Position numbers and translations under genes: made by a program. The notes under the pieces were generated by a model. That model was given only the letters and a program-made list of their open reading frames with translations, was not told where the DNA came from and did not search any database. Below, piece by piece: positions 45,767 through 54,276 of a stretch of DNA of 64,000 nucleotides. The DNA is from Phycisphaera sp. (GTDB taxonomy: Bacteria > Planctomycetota > Phycisphaerae > Phycisphaerales > UBA1924): contig JACKGZ010000002.1 in the NCBI GenBank assembly GCA_020639255.1, positions 186,001-250,000 on the forward strand, given 5' to 3'. Each line of letters starts with the position of its first letter. Position 1 is the stretch's first letter.

Positions 45767-45945
45767 CGCAAGGTCTCCCGTGTGTCGCCTGCCCGGTCTC
45801 ATCGGGCGAACATGACGCAAGTCTACCGGTGAACGCGAAGCGTTTGAAGCGATGATCAATATCGCTTGTCAATATGAGAAACGGCTCATGCGATTCCGGT
45901 GGGCACGCGGGGGTGCCCCCTTCGGACGCCTGAATCGGTTTGGTC

Positions 45946-46977
45946 TTACATCCTCGCCCCGGCGTCCTTGTGGTGCTTGCGGAACCACTCGATGGTGCGG
46001 GTGAGGCCCTCCTCGAAACCTACTTCGGCTTGCCAGTTCAGCAGTTTCTTGGCGCGGCTCGTGTCGAGGCAGCGGCGGGGTTGGCCGTCGGGCTTGGTGG
46101 CGTCCCAGCGGATCTTGCTCGACAGCGCCTCGGCATCGGGCGCAAAGCCCGTCAGGCGGGCGATGAGCTCGACGAGGTCCTTGATCTTGATCTCGAAGCT
46201 CGCACCGAGGTTGATCGGGACGGGCTCGTTCATCATCTCGGTCGCGCGGACCACTCCCTCGGCGGCGTCATCAACATAAAGGAACTCGCGGCTGGCGCTC
46301 CCGGTGCCCCAGACCTCGATCGAGGAGTCGCCGCGCTCCTGCGCTTCGACGCACTTGCGGATGAGCGCGGGGATGACGTGCGAGGAGTGGAGGTTGAAGT
46401 TGTCGTGCGGGCCGTAGAGATTGACGGGCAGGACGTACGAGGACTTGAGCCCGTACTGCATGCGGTAGGCATCGAGCATGACCATCGCGGCTTTCTTGGC
46501 GACGCCGTAGGGAGCGTTGGTCTCCTCGGGGTAGCCTTCCCAGAGGTTCTCCTCGGTGAATGGCACGGGCGTGTCCTTGGGGTAGGCGCAGATGGTGCCG
46601 ACCTGGACAAATTTCTGGAGGTTGCGGATGCGGGCCTGCTCGATGAGGTGCATGGCCATCGACATGTTGGCGTAGAAGTAGCGCCCCGGGTTGTCGCGGT
46701 TGGCGCCGATGCCCCCGACCTCGGCGGCGAGGTGGATGACGACGTCGGGTCTGGCGTCGTCGTAAAGGCGTGTGCAGGCCTCTTCGGTGGTGAGGTCGTA
46801 GTCGCTCCGGCGGGGGATGAAGATCTCGTCGACGCCCCGCTCGCGGAGCTTGTGGACGACGACGGCTCCGAGGAACCCGGCGCCGCCCGTCACGACGACG
46901 CGCCTGCCTGAGAGATCGGTTTTGGTGGTGTCGGCCTGGGTGGTGCGGAGGTGCGGGGGGGTGAAATCGTGGCTCAT
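45946..46977 (-). CDS. fcl: GDP-L-fucose synthase-like reductase
   Basis: 343 residues of the extended short-chain dehydrogenase type. VVVTGGAGFLGAVVV binds NADP; DVVIHLAAEVGGIGANRDNP, NLYGPHDNFNLHSSHVIPAL and GTGSASREFLYVDDAAEG are diagnostic of GDP-fucose synthase (epimerase-reductase). The catalytic Tyr-x3-Lys is in APYGVAKKAAM. It converts GDP-4-keto-6-deoxymannose, made by Gmd (gene at 52344), to GDP-L-fucose. About 20 extra N-terminal residues precede the usual start. A homologous GDP-sugar reductase with a different product is the main alternative. Confidence 0.9.
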   Translation of the reverse strand: MSHDFTPPHLRTTQADTTKTDLSGRRVVVTGGAGFLGAVVVHKLRERGVDEIFIPRRSDYDLTTEEACTRLYDDARPDVVIHLAAEVGGIGANRDNPGRYFYANMSMAMHLIEQARIRNLQKFVQVGTICAYPKDTPVPFTEENLWEGYPEETNAPYGVAKKAAMVMLDAYRMQYGLKSSYVLPVNLYGPHDNFNLHSSHVIPALIRKCVEAQERGDSSIEVWGTGSASREFLYVDDAAEGVVRATEMMNEPVPINLGASFEIKIKDLVELIARLTGFAPDAEALSSKIRWDATKPDGQPRRCLDTSRAKKLLNWQAEVGFEEGLTRTIEWFRKHHKDAGARM

Positions 46978-47098
46978 GATGAAGGATAGGGGCGGGCGGG
47001 CCGACTGAATGGGGGAGTGGCCGGGTTCCTAGGCTTGGCCTGCGGGATTCTGGCGGCGGGGCGGTGGGCTCCGATTCCGATCACACTCAGGGCTGTTG

Positions 47099-47803
47099 AT
47101 GACGACGACGGCGAGCAACCCGACGCAGACCGTGCCCGCCGACCTCGGTGCGGCCGAGCTTGCGCGCCGGCTCTACCCGGACGGGCCAGTGCTGACCCGG
47201 TTCATCCAGCGCCATCGCCACCGGATCTGCCCGCTCGATCTCTTGGTCGAGCAGGTGCCTCGGGGTTCGCGAGTGCTCGATGTGGGCTGCGGCGGTGGGC
47301 TTCTTGCGGCTCATCTTGTGGCGTCGGGGCGGGCGCAATCGGTGCACGGGATCGACGCATCGCGGCCCGCGATCGAGATCGCGCAGTCGATGGCTGGTCG
47401 GCTCAAGGATGTTGTGCCGGCGGCGCGTGCGCACTTTGAGCATCGTCAGGTGCAGGACGGCTTGCCCGATGAAGAGTTCGACGTCGTGTGCCTGATCGAT
47501 GTGCTGCACCATGTGCCGGTGGAGGCGCAGGAGAAGGCGTTCACGGACGCGGCCTCGCGCGTCGGGCCGGGCGGCGTTTTTCTGTACAAGGACATGGCCG
47601 ACGGGCCGGTGTGGTGCTCGGGGATGAACCGGCTCCACGACCTTGCGATGGCGCGGCAGTGGATCCGGTACGTACCGATCGAACGCGCGGAAGAGTGGGG
47701 TGATCGCGCAGGCCTGCGTCTCGAACGGAGCGAGGACGTGCGAATGCTGTGGTACGCGCACGAGATGCGTGTGTTCCGGCGCGCGGGCGGGGACGCGGCA
47801 TGA
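47099..47803 (+). CDS. Class I SAM-dependent methyltransferase
   Basis: 234 residues. SAM motif I is RVLDVGCGGGLLAAHL near residue 60, with HGIDASRPAIEIA as the acidic post-I strand, and VVCLIDVLHHVPVEAQEKAF and VGPGGVFLYKDM as later motifs of the UbiE/Ubi-G-like fold. The substrate cannot be told; a lipid-linked sugar or small molecule is possible given the context. The stop overlaps the start of the GT-C gene (ATGA), so the two are co-translated. An in-frame TTG just before the ATG could also serve as start. Confidence 0.88.
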   Translation: MTTTASNPTQTVPADLGAAELARRLYPDGPVLTRFIQRHRHRICPLDLLVEQVPRGSRVLDVGCGGGLLAAHLVASGRAQSVHGIDASRPAIEIAQSMAGRLKDVVPAARAHFEHRQVQDGLPDEEFDVVCLIDVLHHVPVEAQEKAFTDAASRVGPGGVFLYKDMADGPVWCSGMNRLHDLAMARQWIRYVPIERAEEWGDRAGLRLERSEDVRMLWYAHEMRVFRRAGGDAA

Positions 47804-49215
47804 AGCTCGAGCCCGGTCAGCCGAGGACGATGGCGCTGGCGGCCCTGTTCGCCGGCGCGGTGACGCTCGTGCCGACACTCGTGCTGATCCTCATGGGCCA
47901 CAACGCCGGGCGGGCAGCCTTTGACTCTGTGGTCTATCACGAGCGTTTCATCCGCCAGCTCGCGGCGGACTGGCCTCACTTCGATCTCTCGAACCCGTTG
48001 ACGGCGACAACGCCGGGCTATCACATCGTTTTGGCTGCGATGATCAAGCTGGGGCTTTCGAGTGAGCTGGCCCTTCGGATGATCAGTGCGCTGATCGGTG
48101 CTTCGCTTGGCGGGTTTCTGGCGGCGTGGCTTGCTAAGCGTTCGTCGAAGTACGACGCGGTCCTGATGATCATGCCGCTGGCCTGCTCGAGTTATGTCGT
48201 GCAGTCTGGTGCCTGGCTTTTGCCCGACAATCTGGCGTGGCTGGGTGTGGCGACGATCATGATGTTGGCGCTGCACCCGAGCGTGTCATGGAAGCCGGTG
48301 ATATTTGGATCGGTGGCATTGCTCGGGCTCGTTCTCGTCAGACAGATCCATATCTGGGCGGCGAGTCTGGTGTGGCTGACGGCTTGGCTCAACGCGAGGC
48401 CCACGGAGCGATCGGTGTTCGATCCCCTCCCCACTCGTGCATGGCATGCAGGCGTCGCAGTGCTGTTGACACTCCCCGCGTTCGCGGCACTCGCGTGGTT
48501 TGTACACCTCTGGGGTGGTCTCACGGCACCGCGGTTTCAGGTGAACATCACCGGCATCGGTGTCTCGACACCTGCGTTCATGCTCGTGCAGCTTGCTGTG
48601 TTTTCGGTGGGATTCTCGCCCTGGCTATTGCCGCCGCTCGTGCGCGCGACAAGGAAGGCACCGATGCCGCTTGTCGTTGCTGCGGGAATCGGTTTGCTCT
48701 TGGCGGCCTTTCCGAACACGACGTACAACGAGGACGCCGGGCGATTCTCTGGTTTTTGGAGCCTTGCGAAGCTGACGCCGACGATCGCGGGGCATTCGAG
48801 CCCGGTGTTCCTGGTGCTCGCGCCGATCGGCGCGATGGTGATCGCGGGCTCGCTGATCGAGATCCCGAGGCGCACGGCGTGGGTGTTCCTGGGCGCGTTT
48901 GTCGCGTTCACGGCGGCGCAGTGCAGCACGATCAACAGCTTTCAGAGGTACCACGAGCCGATGCTGCTGATGCTCTTGGCACTCATGTCATCGGTGCAGC
49001 CCGTGACCGGGCGACCGGTGGCGACGAAGTACCTGCGGCCCCCGGCGATCGCTCTGCTCTGCGGGCTGCTCCTGGTGGTGATGTTCCGGAGTGTCCGGGG
49101 TGAACCGGTCGCGCCCGGTGCTGTGCCGCACCCGCTGCACACGAGCCCCGATGATCCGTGGTACGTGGCACCGGTTGATGGTGGCGCGTCGGAATCGATC
49201 AGCGATCCAGCATGA
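47800..49215 (+). CDS. GT-C type membrane glycosyltransferase, ALG10-like
   Basis: 471 residues with about ten or eleven membrane segments. The first loop has VYHERFIRQLAADWP followed by NPLTATTPGYHIV. This resembles the ALG10/DIE2 family, in which an acidic residue and a TTPP-type motif lie in the first luminal loop. Such enzymes take the sugar from a lipid-linked donor on the outer face. The acidic residue here is Glu in YHERF. Co-translated with the methyltransferase. The 3' end overlaps the convergent beta-helix gene by 17 bases. Family placement is an inference. Confidence 0.68.
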   Translation: MKLEPGQPRTMALAALFAGAVTLVPTLVLILMGHNAGRAAFDSVVYHERFIRQLAADWPHFDLSNPLTATTPGYHIVLAAMIKLGLSSELALRMISALIGASLGGFLAAWLAKRSSKYDAVLMIMPLACSSYVVQSGAWLLPDNLAWLGVATIMMLALHPSVSWKPVIFGSVALLGLVLVRQIHIWAASLVWLTAWLNARPTERSVFDPLPTRAWHAGVAVLLTLPAFAALAWFVHLWGGLTAPRFQVNITGIGVSTPAFMLVQLAVFSVGFSPWLLPPLVRATRKAPMPLVVAAGIGLLLAAFPNTTYNEDAGRFSGFWSLAKLTPTIAGHSSPVFLVLAPIGAMVIAGSLIEIPRRTAWVFLGAFVAFTAAQCSTINSFQRYHEPMLLMLLALMSSVQPVTGRPVATKYLRPPAIALLCGLLLVVMFRSVRGEPVAPGAVPHPLHTSPDDPWYVAPVDGGASESISDPA

Positions 49216-51112
49216 TCAGCGGCCGCCCCGCAACGGGCTGGAACTCGTAGGGCCCGAGGTCGATCGGGCCGGTGAGGCCGGCGCTGTCGAACAGGTTCGG
49301 CGCGTCGGGGTCGTCGACGAACCGCGGATTACCGGCGAGATCGGTGAACCCGACGAGCAGTTCGTCGCGGTCGCCGTCGCGGTCGAGGTCATAGATATCG
49401 CGCGGGAGCTTGGCGTTGCCGCCGGCGTCGATGGCGGGCGAGCCGGGCAGGAGGCGCAGGTCGCCGTAGTCGTCGTTGACGGATTCGTCGAAGTCGGGGG
49501 TGCGTGGGTCATCGCCGAAGCCGTCGCCGCCGTGGGTTGGGATGATAGTGAAACCGATGGAACTGATGTCGGTGGTCATGAGGTTGCTGATCGTCGAGAC
49601 TTGTACGGGCCCGAAGTACGACTCAAACGGTAGTGATTGTGAGTTTGTAGTCAGAATGATATTGTGCATAAAACCAGTAGAACCGAGCGAAGAATCGAAG
49701 TTGCTTGTACCACGCGAGAATACGACTTCGCCATACTTTGCGGTGTTGCCAAGAAAGACATTGTTCGTCGCGGGCAGGTCGCCTCTTGTCCAGATGGCTC
49801 CTCCATACCCAAGCTGTGTCGTATTGCCAACAAACGTGGAATTTGCGATGTATGAACCTGCGTTTGGGGATATACGGACGGCACCTGCTTCGTCAGTCGC
49901 GTGATTCCCCTCGAAGCGGCAGCTGGTGATTCCGATTCGGCCTCTCGTGACCATGACAGATCCAGCGGAGCGTGCGAGATTATTCCGAAAGATGCTGTCC
50001 TGAATGAGTACCGTTCCGCCCTCAACACACAGGCCGCCGCCGCCGGCGGGGATATATGTACCGTCTGGCCGGGCCTGTCCGTTGCGTTCGAACATGCAGC
50101 CGACAACAGTGCTCGGAATGGTGCTGACAGCGAAGTTGATCGGTCCGGTTCCTTCGCTGACGTTGTTTCGGAATGTGCAGTCACGAAAGTGAGAGATGCC
50201 GCCCACATTTGCAGCGGAATGTTTCGAGCCGCGATTGCCTAGAAACTCACAGTCAGTCACGGCGACAGAGCCCAAGCTGAAGTGAAAATCAATATAGAGT
50301 GCACAGCTCGAGTCATTGAGGGCTCCGTTGTTCAGAAAATCGCAATGCACGACAGAAATATTGCCAAGGCTTATCACAGACAGGCCGTTGCCCGCCCAGG
50401 CAGACGAGGATCGAGTGCTACTTGTGTTATTCTCGAATGTCGTGTGGGCAATTGTGCCGTACTCTGCTCTTATGGCCAGGCCAAGGCCTGAACACCCAGA
50501 TACAAACGAATCGGAAATGCTGATGGATTCGCACGCTAGATTTGCGGCGATGTCGGTAAGTCCTGCAAAGGTTGTGCGGACGAGGGAGATGTCGAGAGCC
50601 GTTTGAATATCGATTCCACTTCCAGATCCCGTGAACAAGGTGTCTGTAATCGTGAGGTTGAACATGTACGGATCGAAGAATTGGCCGTCTTCGAGATGAA
50701 CGCCCTTGCCGCAGTTGATGAACGCGCAGTCGGTGATGCCGGCGTTTGCCGCTCGTCGGAACGTGAGCCCTGATATCGCATCGGTCATGGCGAGACCGGT
50801 TAGTGTGATGAACGGCAACACATCCGCGTTCTCATTCTGGTAATGAAGGATTACCCCATCCGCCACAGTGTCCCCATCCAGATCCCCCGACAGGATCGTC
50901 TGCTCCGGCCCCGCGCCGATGAGCGTGAGCGACTTGTTCTCGGGGTCGAGCAACTCGCGGTACACACCCGGGGCGATAAGGATCTCATCGCCCGGCTGTG
51001 CGGCATCGATCGCGGCCTGGATTGTCGGGTACTGACCCGGGACAAAGAGAGGTTCACCGGACGCTGCAGCGGAGATGAGTGTGAGTGCAACGGTCGCGCC
51101 GACTCGGAGCAT
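49199..51112 (-). CDS. Large secreted right-handed beta-helix protein (second copy)
   Basis: 637 residues. Signal peptide (VGATVALTLISAAASGEP), PLFVPGQYPTIQAAIDAAQP, then many helix coils and DLGPYEFQPVAGRPL near the end. It is a paralogue of the gene at 30618. The shared end breaks off 19 bases before the stop, and the final residues IMLDR are encoded by sequence that also forms the end of the GT-C gene on the other strand. There is no dockerin. Central coils are AT-rich compared with the ends. GGGAGG precedes the ATG. Confidence 0.87.
   Translation of the reverse strand: MLRVGATVALTLISAAASGEPLFVPGQYPTIQAAIDAAQPGDEILIAPGVYRELLDPENKSLTLIGAGPEQTILSGDLDGDTVADGVILHYQNENADVLPFITLTGLAMTDAISGLTFRRAANAGITDCAFINCGKGVHLEDGQFFDPYMFNLTITDTLFTGSGSGIDIQTALDISLVRTTFAGLTDIAANLACESISISDSFVSGCSGLGLAIRAEYGTIAHTTFENNTSSTRSSSAWAGNGLSVISLGNISVVHCDFLNNGALNDSSCALYIDFHFSLGSVAVTDCEFLGNRGSKHSAANVGGISHFRDCTFRNNVSEGTGPINFAVSTIPSTVVGCMFERNGQARPDGTYIPAGGGGLCVEGGTVLIQDSIFRNNLARSAGSVMVTRGRIGITSCRFEGNHATDEAGAVRISPNAGSYIANSTFVGNTTQLGYGGAIWTRGDLPATNNVFLGNTAKYGEVVFSRGTSNFDSSLGSTGFMHNIILTTNSQSLPFESYFGPVQVSTISNLMTTDISSIGFTIIPTHGGDGFGDDPRTPDFDESVNDDYGDLRLLPGSPAIDAGGNAKLPRDIYDLDRDGDRDELLVGFTDLAGNPRFVDDPDAPNLFDSAGLTGPIDLGPYEFQPVAGRPLIMLDR
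49218..49544. repeat. Long repeat, 3' end of beta-helix gene (copy 2)
   Basis: Matches 30628-30954 over 327 bases without gaps. The match ends abruptly at 49218, 19 bases inside the gene. Confidence 0.9.
50869..51043. repeat. Shorter repeat, 5' end of beta-helix gene (copy 2)
   Basis: Matches 32291-32465 over 175 bases without gaps; encodes the beginning of the mature beta-helix protein. Confidence 0.85.
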
Positions 51113-51235
51113 GGGAAACCTCCCGTCGCCGGGCGGGCCCGGCTCGTCATTGGTGGATGCTGGCAGATCGGCGCGAGTGCGCCCGTGACTGTTTCGTTGG
51201 ACGCGAGCGAGTCGGAATGGTTCACGGAATGGGCG

Positions 51236-51273
51236 TAAAATGTCGCAAGCCCCTTCGGAGAAAGGGGCTTGCG
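51236..51273 (-). terminator. Rho-independent terminator
   Basis: Perfect 12-bp stem CGCAAGCCCCTT / AAGGGGCTTGCG with a 6-base loop. Read on the minus strand it is followed by ACATTTTA, so it terminates the cupredoxin-like dockerin gene. Confidence 0.85.
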
Positions 51274-51321
51274 CGAGTCAGGTCAAGTATGAGATGAAGT
51301 TGGTGCGGTCTGAGATCGTGC

Positions 51322-51999
51322 TCAGCAGCCCGCGTTGAAGTTGGCGACCCATGCAGAGAAGTCGGCTGGCGAGCAGGCGCCGTCGCCGTTCTGGTCGCAC
51401 TCGGGAGCCTGAGCGTTGAAGGCGGCGACCCAGGCGCTGAAGTCGGCGGGGGTCACCATGCCGTCGTGGTTGACGTCGGGCAGGCAGGGCGTGTCGGCTT
51501 CGACGACCTCGATGCTGCCGGTCATGCCGAGGTGCCCGAGGATTCGGCAGGTGTAGTAGTACGTGCCGACGTCGCCCGCGCCGGGTGTCCAGACGATCGA
51601 GTCGGTTGTCGGTGCGGGGTCGGCGGTGAAGTCGGCGATGGGCTGGAGCGTGGCCGCGTCGACGACGGCGCCATCGGTCGTGGTCCGGCTGTACGTGCCG
51701 TCGCCGCCCGAGACGGGGAGCGTGTCGTTGCAGATGACGTAGATATGGAAGCCCGTGGTGCGGACGAATGTGTAGGTCTGGCCCGCGACGAGCACGAGCG
51801 TGGGGTCGGCTTCGTCGGTGACGGTGCCCGAGGCGTCGGTCCAGGTGAAGAGGAAATCGCTGATGCCGTTGTTCCCGATGTTGAACGTGACGCCCGCGTC
51901 GACGAGGTAGCGGCTCGGTCCGAGCTGGGTGGTGTCGGCGGCGGCGGTGCCTGCGAGGGTGGCGGCGATCAGGGCAAGAGTGGCGGACTGGGTGTGCAT
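51322..51999 (-). CDS. Secreted cupredoxin-like protein with dockerin
   Basis: 225 residues. Signal peptide (LALIAATLAGTAAADT). The body is a blue-copper-type domain: TYTFVRTTGFHIYVIC (His85) in the middle and TYYYTCRILGHLGMTGSIEV at the end, giving Cys151, His156 and Met159 as candidate ligands of a mononuclear copper site (C-x4-H-x2-M). It is thus a possible electron-transfer protein outside the cell. A full dockerin follows. GAGGAG precedes the start. A dyad shared with the region near the LuxR-type gene lies 94 bases upstream. Confidence 0.85.
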   Translation of the reverse strand: MHTQSATLALIAATLAGTAAADTTQLGPSRYLVDAGVTFNIGNNGISDFLFTWTDASGTVTDEADPTLVLVAGQTYTFVRTTGFHIYVICNDTLPVSGGDGTYSRTTTDGAVVDAATLQPIADFTADPAPTTDSIVWTPGAGDVGTYYYTCRILGHLGMTGSIEVVEADTPCLPDVNHDGMVTPADFSAWVAAFNAQAPECDQNGDGACSPADFSAWVANFNAGC

Positions 52000-52343
52000 G
52001 GTGTTCTCCTCTCGGTTTGGGTGCTCCCGCGGGGCAATCACGCAAGCCCGAGGCGGGTGACACGTGCATCCTCGGGGGGAATGGTGTCGCGCCAACCCAT
52101 CTGAAGAGATGGGGTTTCGAGAATCGCATTATTATCGGACATTTGACGTGTCGAACTGGCTCTGGAGGGCGTTCTGGCCGATGGAGAAGGCGGTTGGGAG
52201 CGTGCTGGCCCTCTATCCTCAACTGATCCGGACGCGATGCGCGGGGCCGGGCGAGAACATCCCGGCCCGGGCGGCGTAATCCGGGTTCAACACGCAGACA
52301 TCCCGCGCCCCAAGAGCGCGGCTCGAAACGCGGAGCAGAGCAG
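52000..52343. other. 344-base gap holding a dyad and no gene
   Basis: Divergent gap between the cupredoxin-like gene and gmd. It contains the shared dyad at 52094-52114 and GGAG ahead of gmd. An open frame in the middle (MEKAVGSVLALYPQL...) has no ribosome site and I do not accept it as a gene. Confidence 0.6.
52094..52114. promoter_or_regulatory. Dyad operator candidate, matches the one near the LuxR-type gene
   Basis: CCCATCT-GAAG-AGATGGG, a perfect 7-bp inverted repeat with a 4-base spacer. With the 24157 site it shares CAACCCATCT-N-AA-N-AGATGG. In both places the dyad lies 91-96 bases upstream of a minus-strand dockerin gene. Confidence 0.55.
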
Positions 52344-53408
52344 ATGACCGAAGCCAACGGCAAGAAGGCCCTGATCACCGGCATCACGGGACAGGACGGC
52401 AGCTACCTCGCCGAGCTCCTGCTCCGCAAGGGCTACGAGGTGCACGGCATCAACCGGCGGTCGTCCTCGTTCAACACCGAGCGCATCGACCACATCTACC
52501 AGGATCCGCATCTGGCGGGCACCCGCCTCTTCCTGCACTACGGCGACCTCTGCGACGCCAACGTGCTCTCAAAGCTGATGGATCAGGTGAAGCCCGACGA
52601 GGTGTACAACCTCGGCGCACAGAGCCACGTGCGTGTGTCGTTCGACATGCCGATCTACACGGCCGAGACCGTCGCGATGGGCGCGCTCAAGCTGCTTGAG
52701 GCGATCCGCGACTACCGCGACAAGACCGGGCACGAGGTGCGGTACTACCAGGCCTCGAGCTCGGAGATGTACGGCAAGGTCGTCGAGACGCCCCAGACCG
52801 AGACAACGCCCTTCTACCCGCGTTCGCCCTACGCGTGCGCCAAGCTGATGGCGCACTGGGCCACGGTGAATTACCGCGAGAGCTACGGGCTGCACGCTTC
52901 GTGTGGCATCCTGTTCAACCACGAGAGCCCTCGCCGGGGCGAGACGTTCGTGACCCGCAAGATCACCCGCGCGGTCGGACGCATCAAGATGGGCCTGCAG
53001 AAGAAGGTCTTCCTGGGCAACCTCGACAGCAAGCGCGACTGGGGATTCGCGGGCGATTACGTCGAGATGATGTGGCGGATGCTCCAGCAGGAGACGCCCG
53101 ACGACTACGTCGTCGCGACGGGGCGGACGATCAGCGTGCGTGAGTTCGCGGATCTGGCGTTCAAGGCGGCGGGGCTGCGGTTCGAGGACCACGTCGAGTT
53201 CGACGCGAGGTACTTGCGTCCCGCGGAGGTCGACCTGCTCCTGGGCGATCCCGCCAAGGCCAAGGCGCAGCTCGGCTGGGTGCCCAGGACGACGGTCGAG
53301 GAGCTGGCGCAGATGATGGTCGATCACGACCTTGAGCTGGCGGCCCGCGAGAAGACGCTGCGCGACGCGGGGCATGAGCTGCCGAGCTTTACGGGGCACG
53401 ATCAGTAA
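52344..53408 (+). CDS. gmd: GDP-mannose 4,6-dehydratase
   Basis: 354 residues. First step from GDP-mannose to GDP-fucose and related sugars. KALITGITGQDGSYLAELLL binds the cofactor; GINRRSSSFNTERIDHIY, YNLGAQSHVRVSF, YYQASSSEMYGKV and SPYACAKLMAHW (Tyr-x3-Lys) are diagnostic, as is FNHESPRRGETFVTRKITRA. Normal length. Gmd and the GDP-fucose synthase are encoded 6 kb apart on opposite strands, so their expression is not simply coupled. GGAG precedes the ATG, and an FkbM methyltransferase gene follows after 24 bases. Confidence 0.96.
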   Translation: MTEANGKKALITGITGQDGSYLAELLLRKGYEVHGINRRSSSFNTERIDHIYQDPHLAGTRLFLHYGDLCDANVLSKLMDQVKPDEVYNLGAQSHVRVSFDMPIYTAETVAMGALKLLEAIRDYRDKTGHEVRYYQASSSEMYGKVVETPQTETTPFYPRSPYACAKLMAHWATVNYRESYGLHASCGILFNHESPRRGETFVTRKITRAVGRIKMGLQKKVFLGNLDSKRDWGFAGDYVEMMWRMLQQETPDDYVVATGRTISVREFADLAFKAAGLRFEDHVEFDARYLRPAEVDLLLGDPAKAKAQLGWVPRTTVEELAQMMVDHDLELAAREKTLRDAGHELPSFTGHDQ

Positions 53409-53432
53409 ACGCCGGTTGAAGGATTTGATGGC

Positions 53433-54239
53433 ATGAATAAGGCCAAGCTCATCCGGGCAGCAGGTTCGATGCCGATGCTCGGCCCGTGGCTGCGTAGACG
53501 TGCGAGTCAGTATGAAGAGGGCTCTGTCGTAGAGATCAAGTCCGGGCTCGCCGAGGGTTTGAAATGGAAGCGTCACCATCGCTATGTGAACGGGTACTGG
53601 ACCGGACAGTACGAGTATGAGATGCAGCTTGCATTGAAACGCGAACTTAGCGAGAGTGGCGTTTTCTGGGATGTCGGCGCTAATGCAGGCTTCTTTTCGC
53701 TGATCGCACGTCGGCTGGTCGGTGAGCGCGGCGAGGTGGTCTCGTTCGATCCCGATCCGGACAACGGTGATTCGGTTCAAGCGCAGATCGACATCAACGG
53801 GTTTGGTGACGCCTGGCGGCTTGAGCGCGCTGCCGTGGGCGGCGAACCGGGCGTGCTTCCGTTCAGACGATCGGCACCGGGTTCGCCAAAGGGGCACCTG
53901 GCGGGGTTGGATAGCCGGGGTTTCGACGCGGGTGAGACCGGTGGCGATGAGGTCTTCGAAGTTCCGGTTGTGACCATGGATGCGATGCTCGATAGAGGCC
54001 GGGCCCCGGATCTGATCAAGATGGATATCGAGGGTGCCGAGGTGATGGCGATGGGTGGGGCGGCACGGCTGCTTCGCGAGCACAAGCCGACCTGGCTCGT
54101 GGAGCTTCACGGCCCCGAGAGCGAGCGAGTCGTGCGGGAGGCGTTGACATCGCACGGCTATTCATTCTTCACGATCGAGGGCGAACCGGTATCCGGCGAT
54201 GGGCTGCCCCGTCATTTCATGGCGAGGCACGCAGGCTGA
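53433..54239 (+). CDS. FkbM-family methyltransferase
   Basis: 268 residues. The SAM motif is FWDVGANAGFFSLIARRLVG near residue 75, with VVSFDPDPDN as the acidic second strand and LIKMDIEGAEVMAMGGAARL later, the pair typical of FkbM methyltransferases. WLVELHGPESERVVREAL completes the fold. These enzymes often O-methylate sugars of surface polysaccharides. It lies between gmd and the flippase on the same strand. The substrate is inferred from context only. Confidence 0.9.
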   Translation: MNKAKLIRAAGSMPMLGPWLRRRASQYEEGSVVEIKSGLAEGLKWKRHHRYVNGYWTGQYEYEMQLALKRELSESGVFWDVGANAGFFSLIARRLVGERGEVVSFDPDPDNGDSVQAQIDINGFGDAWRLERAAVGGEPGVLPFRRSAPGSPKGHLAGLDSRGFDAGETGGDEVFEVPVVTMDAMLDRGRAPDLIKMDIEGAEVMAMGGAARLLREHKPTWLVELHGPESERVVREALTSHGYSFFTIEGEPVSGDGLPRHFMARHAG

Positions 54240-54276
54240 GCGTTGGAAGCGGGCGGGGTTCACGCGGGATCCTGAG

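Noticed and set aside
45901..45918. GGGCAC...GTGCCC hairpin downstream of the GDP-fucose synthase gene
   Set aside because: Only a 6-bp stem and no T-rich tract on the minus strand; too weak to call a terminator.
52064..52279. Small plus-strand open frame (71 codons) between the cupredoxin-like gene and gmd
   Set aside because: No ribosome site at its start, includes the dyad region, and no recognisable protein pattern.
52569..54155. Minus-strand frame of 528 codons over gmd and the FkbM gene
   Set aside because: gmd and FkbM motifs are unambiguous on the plus strand; this frame is their reverse.
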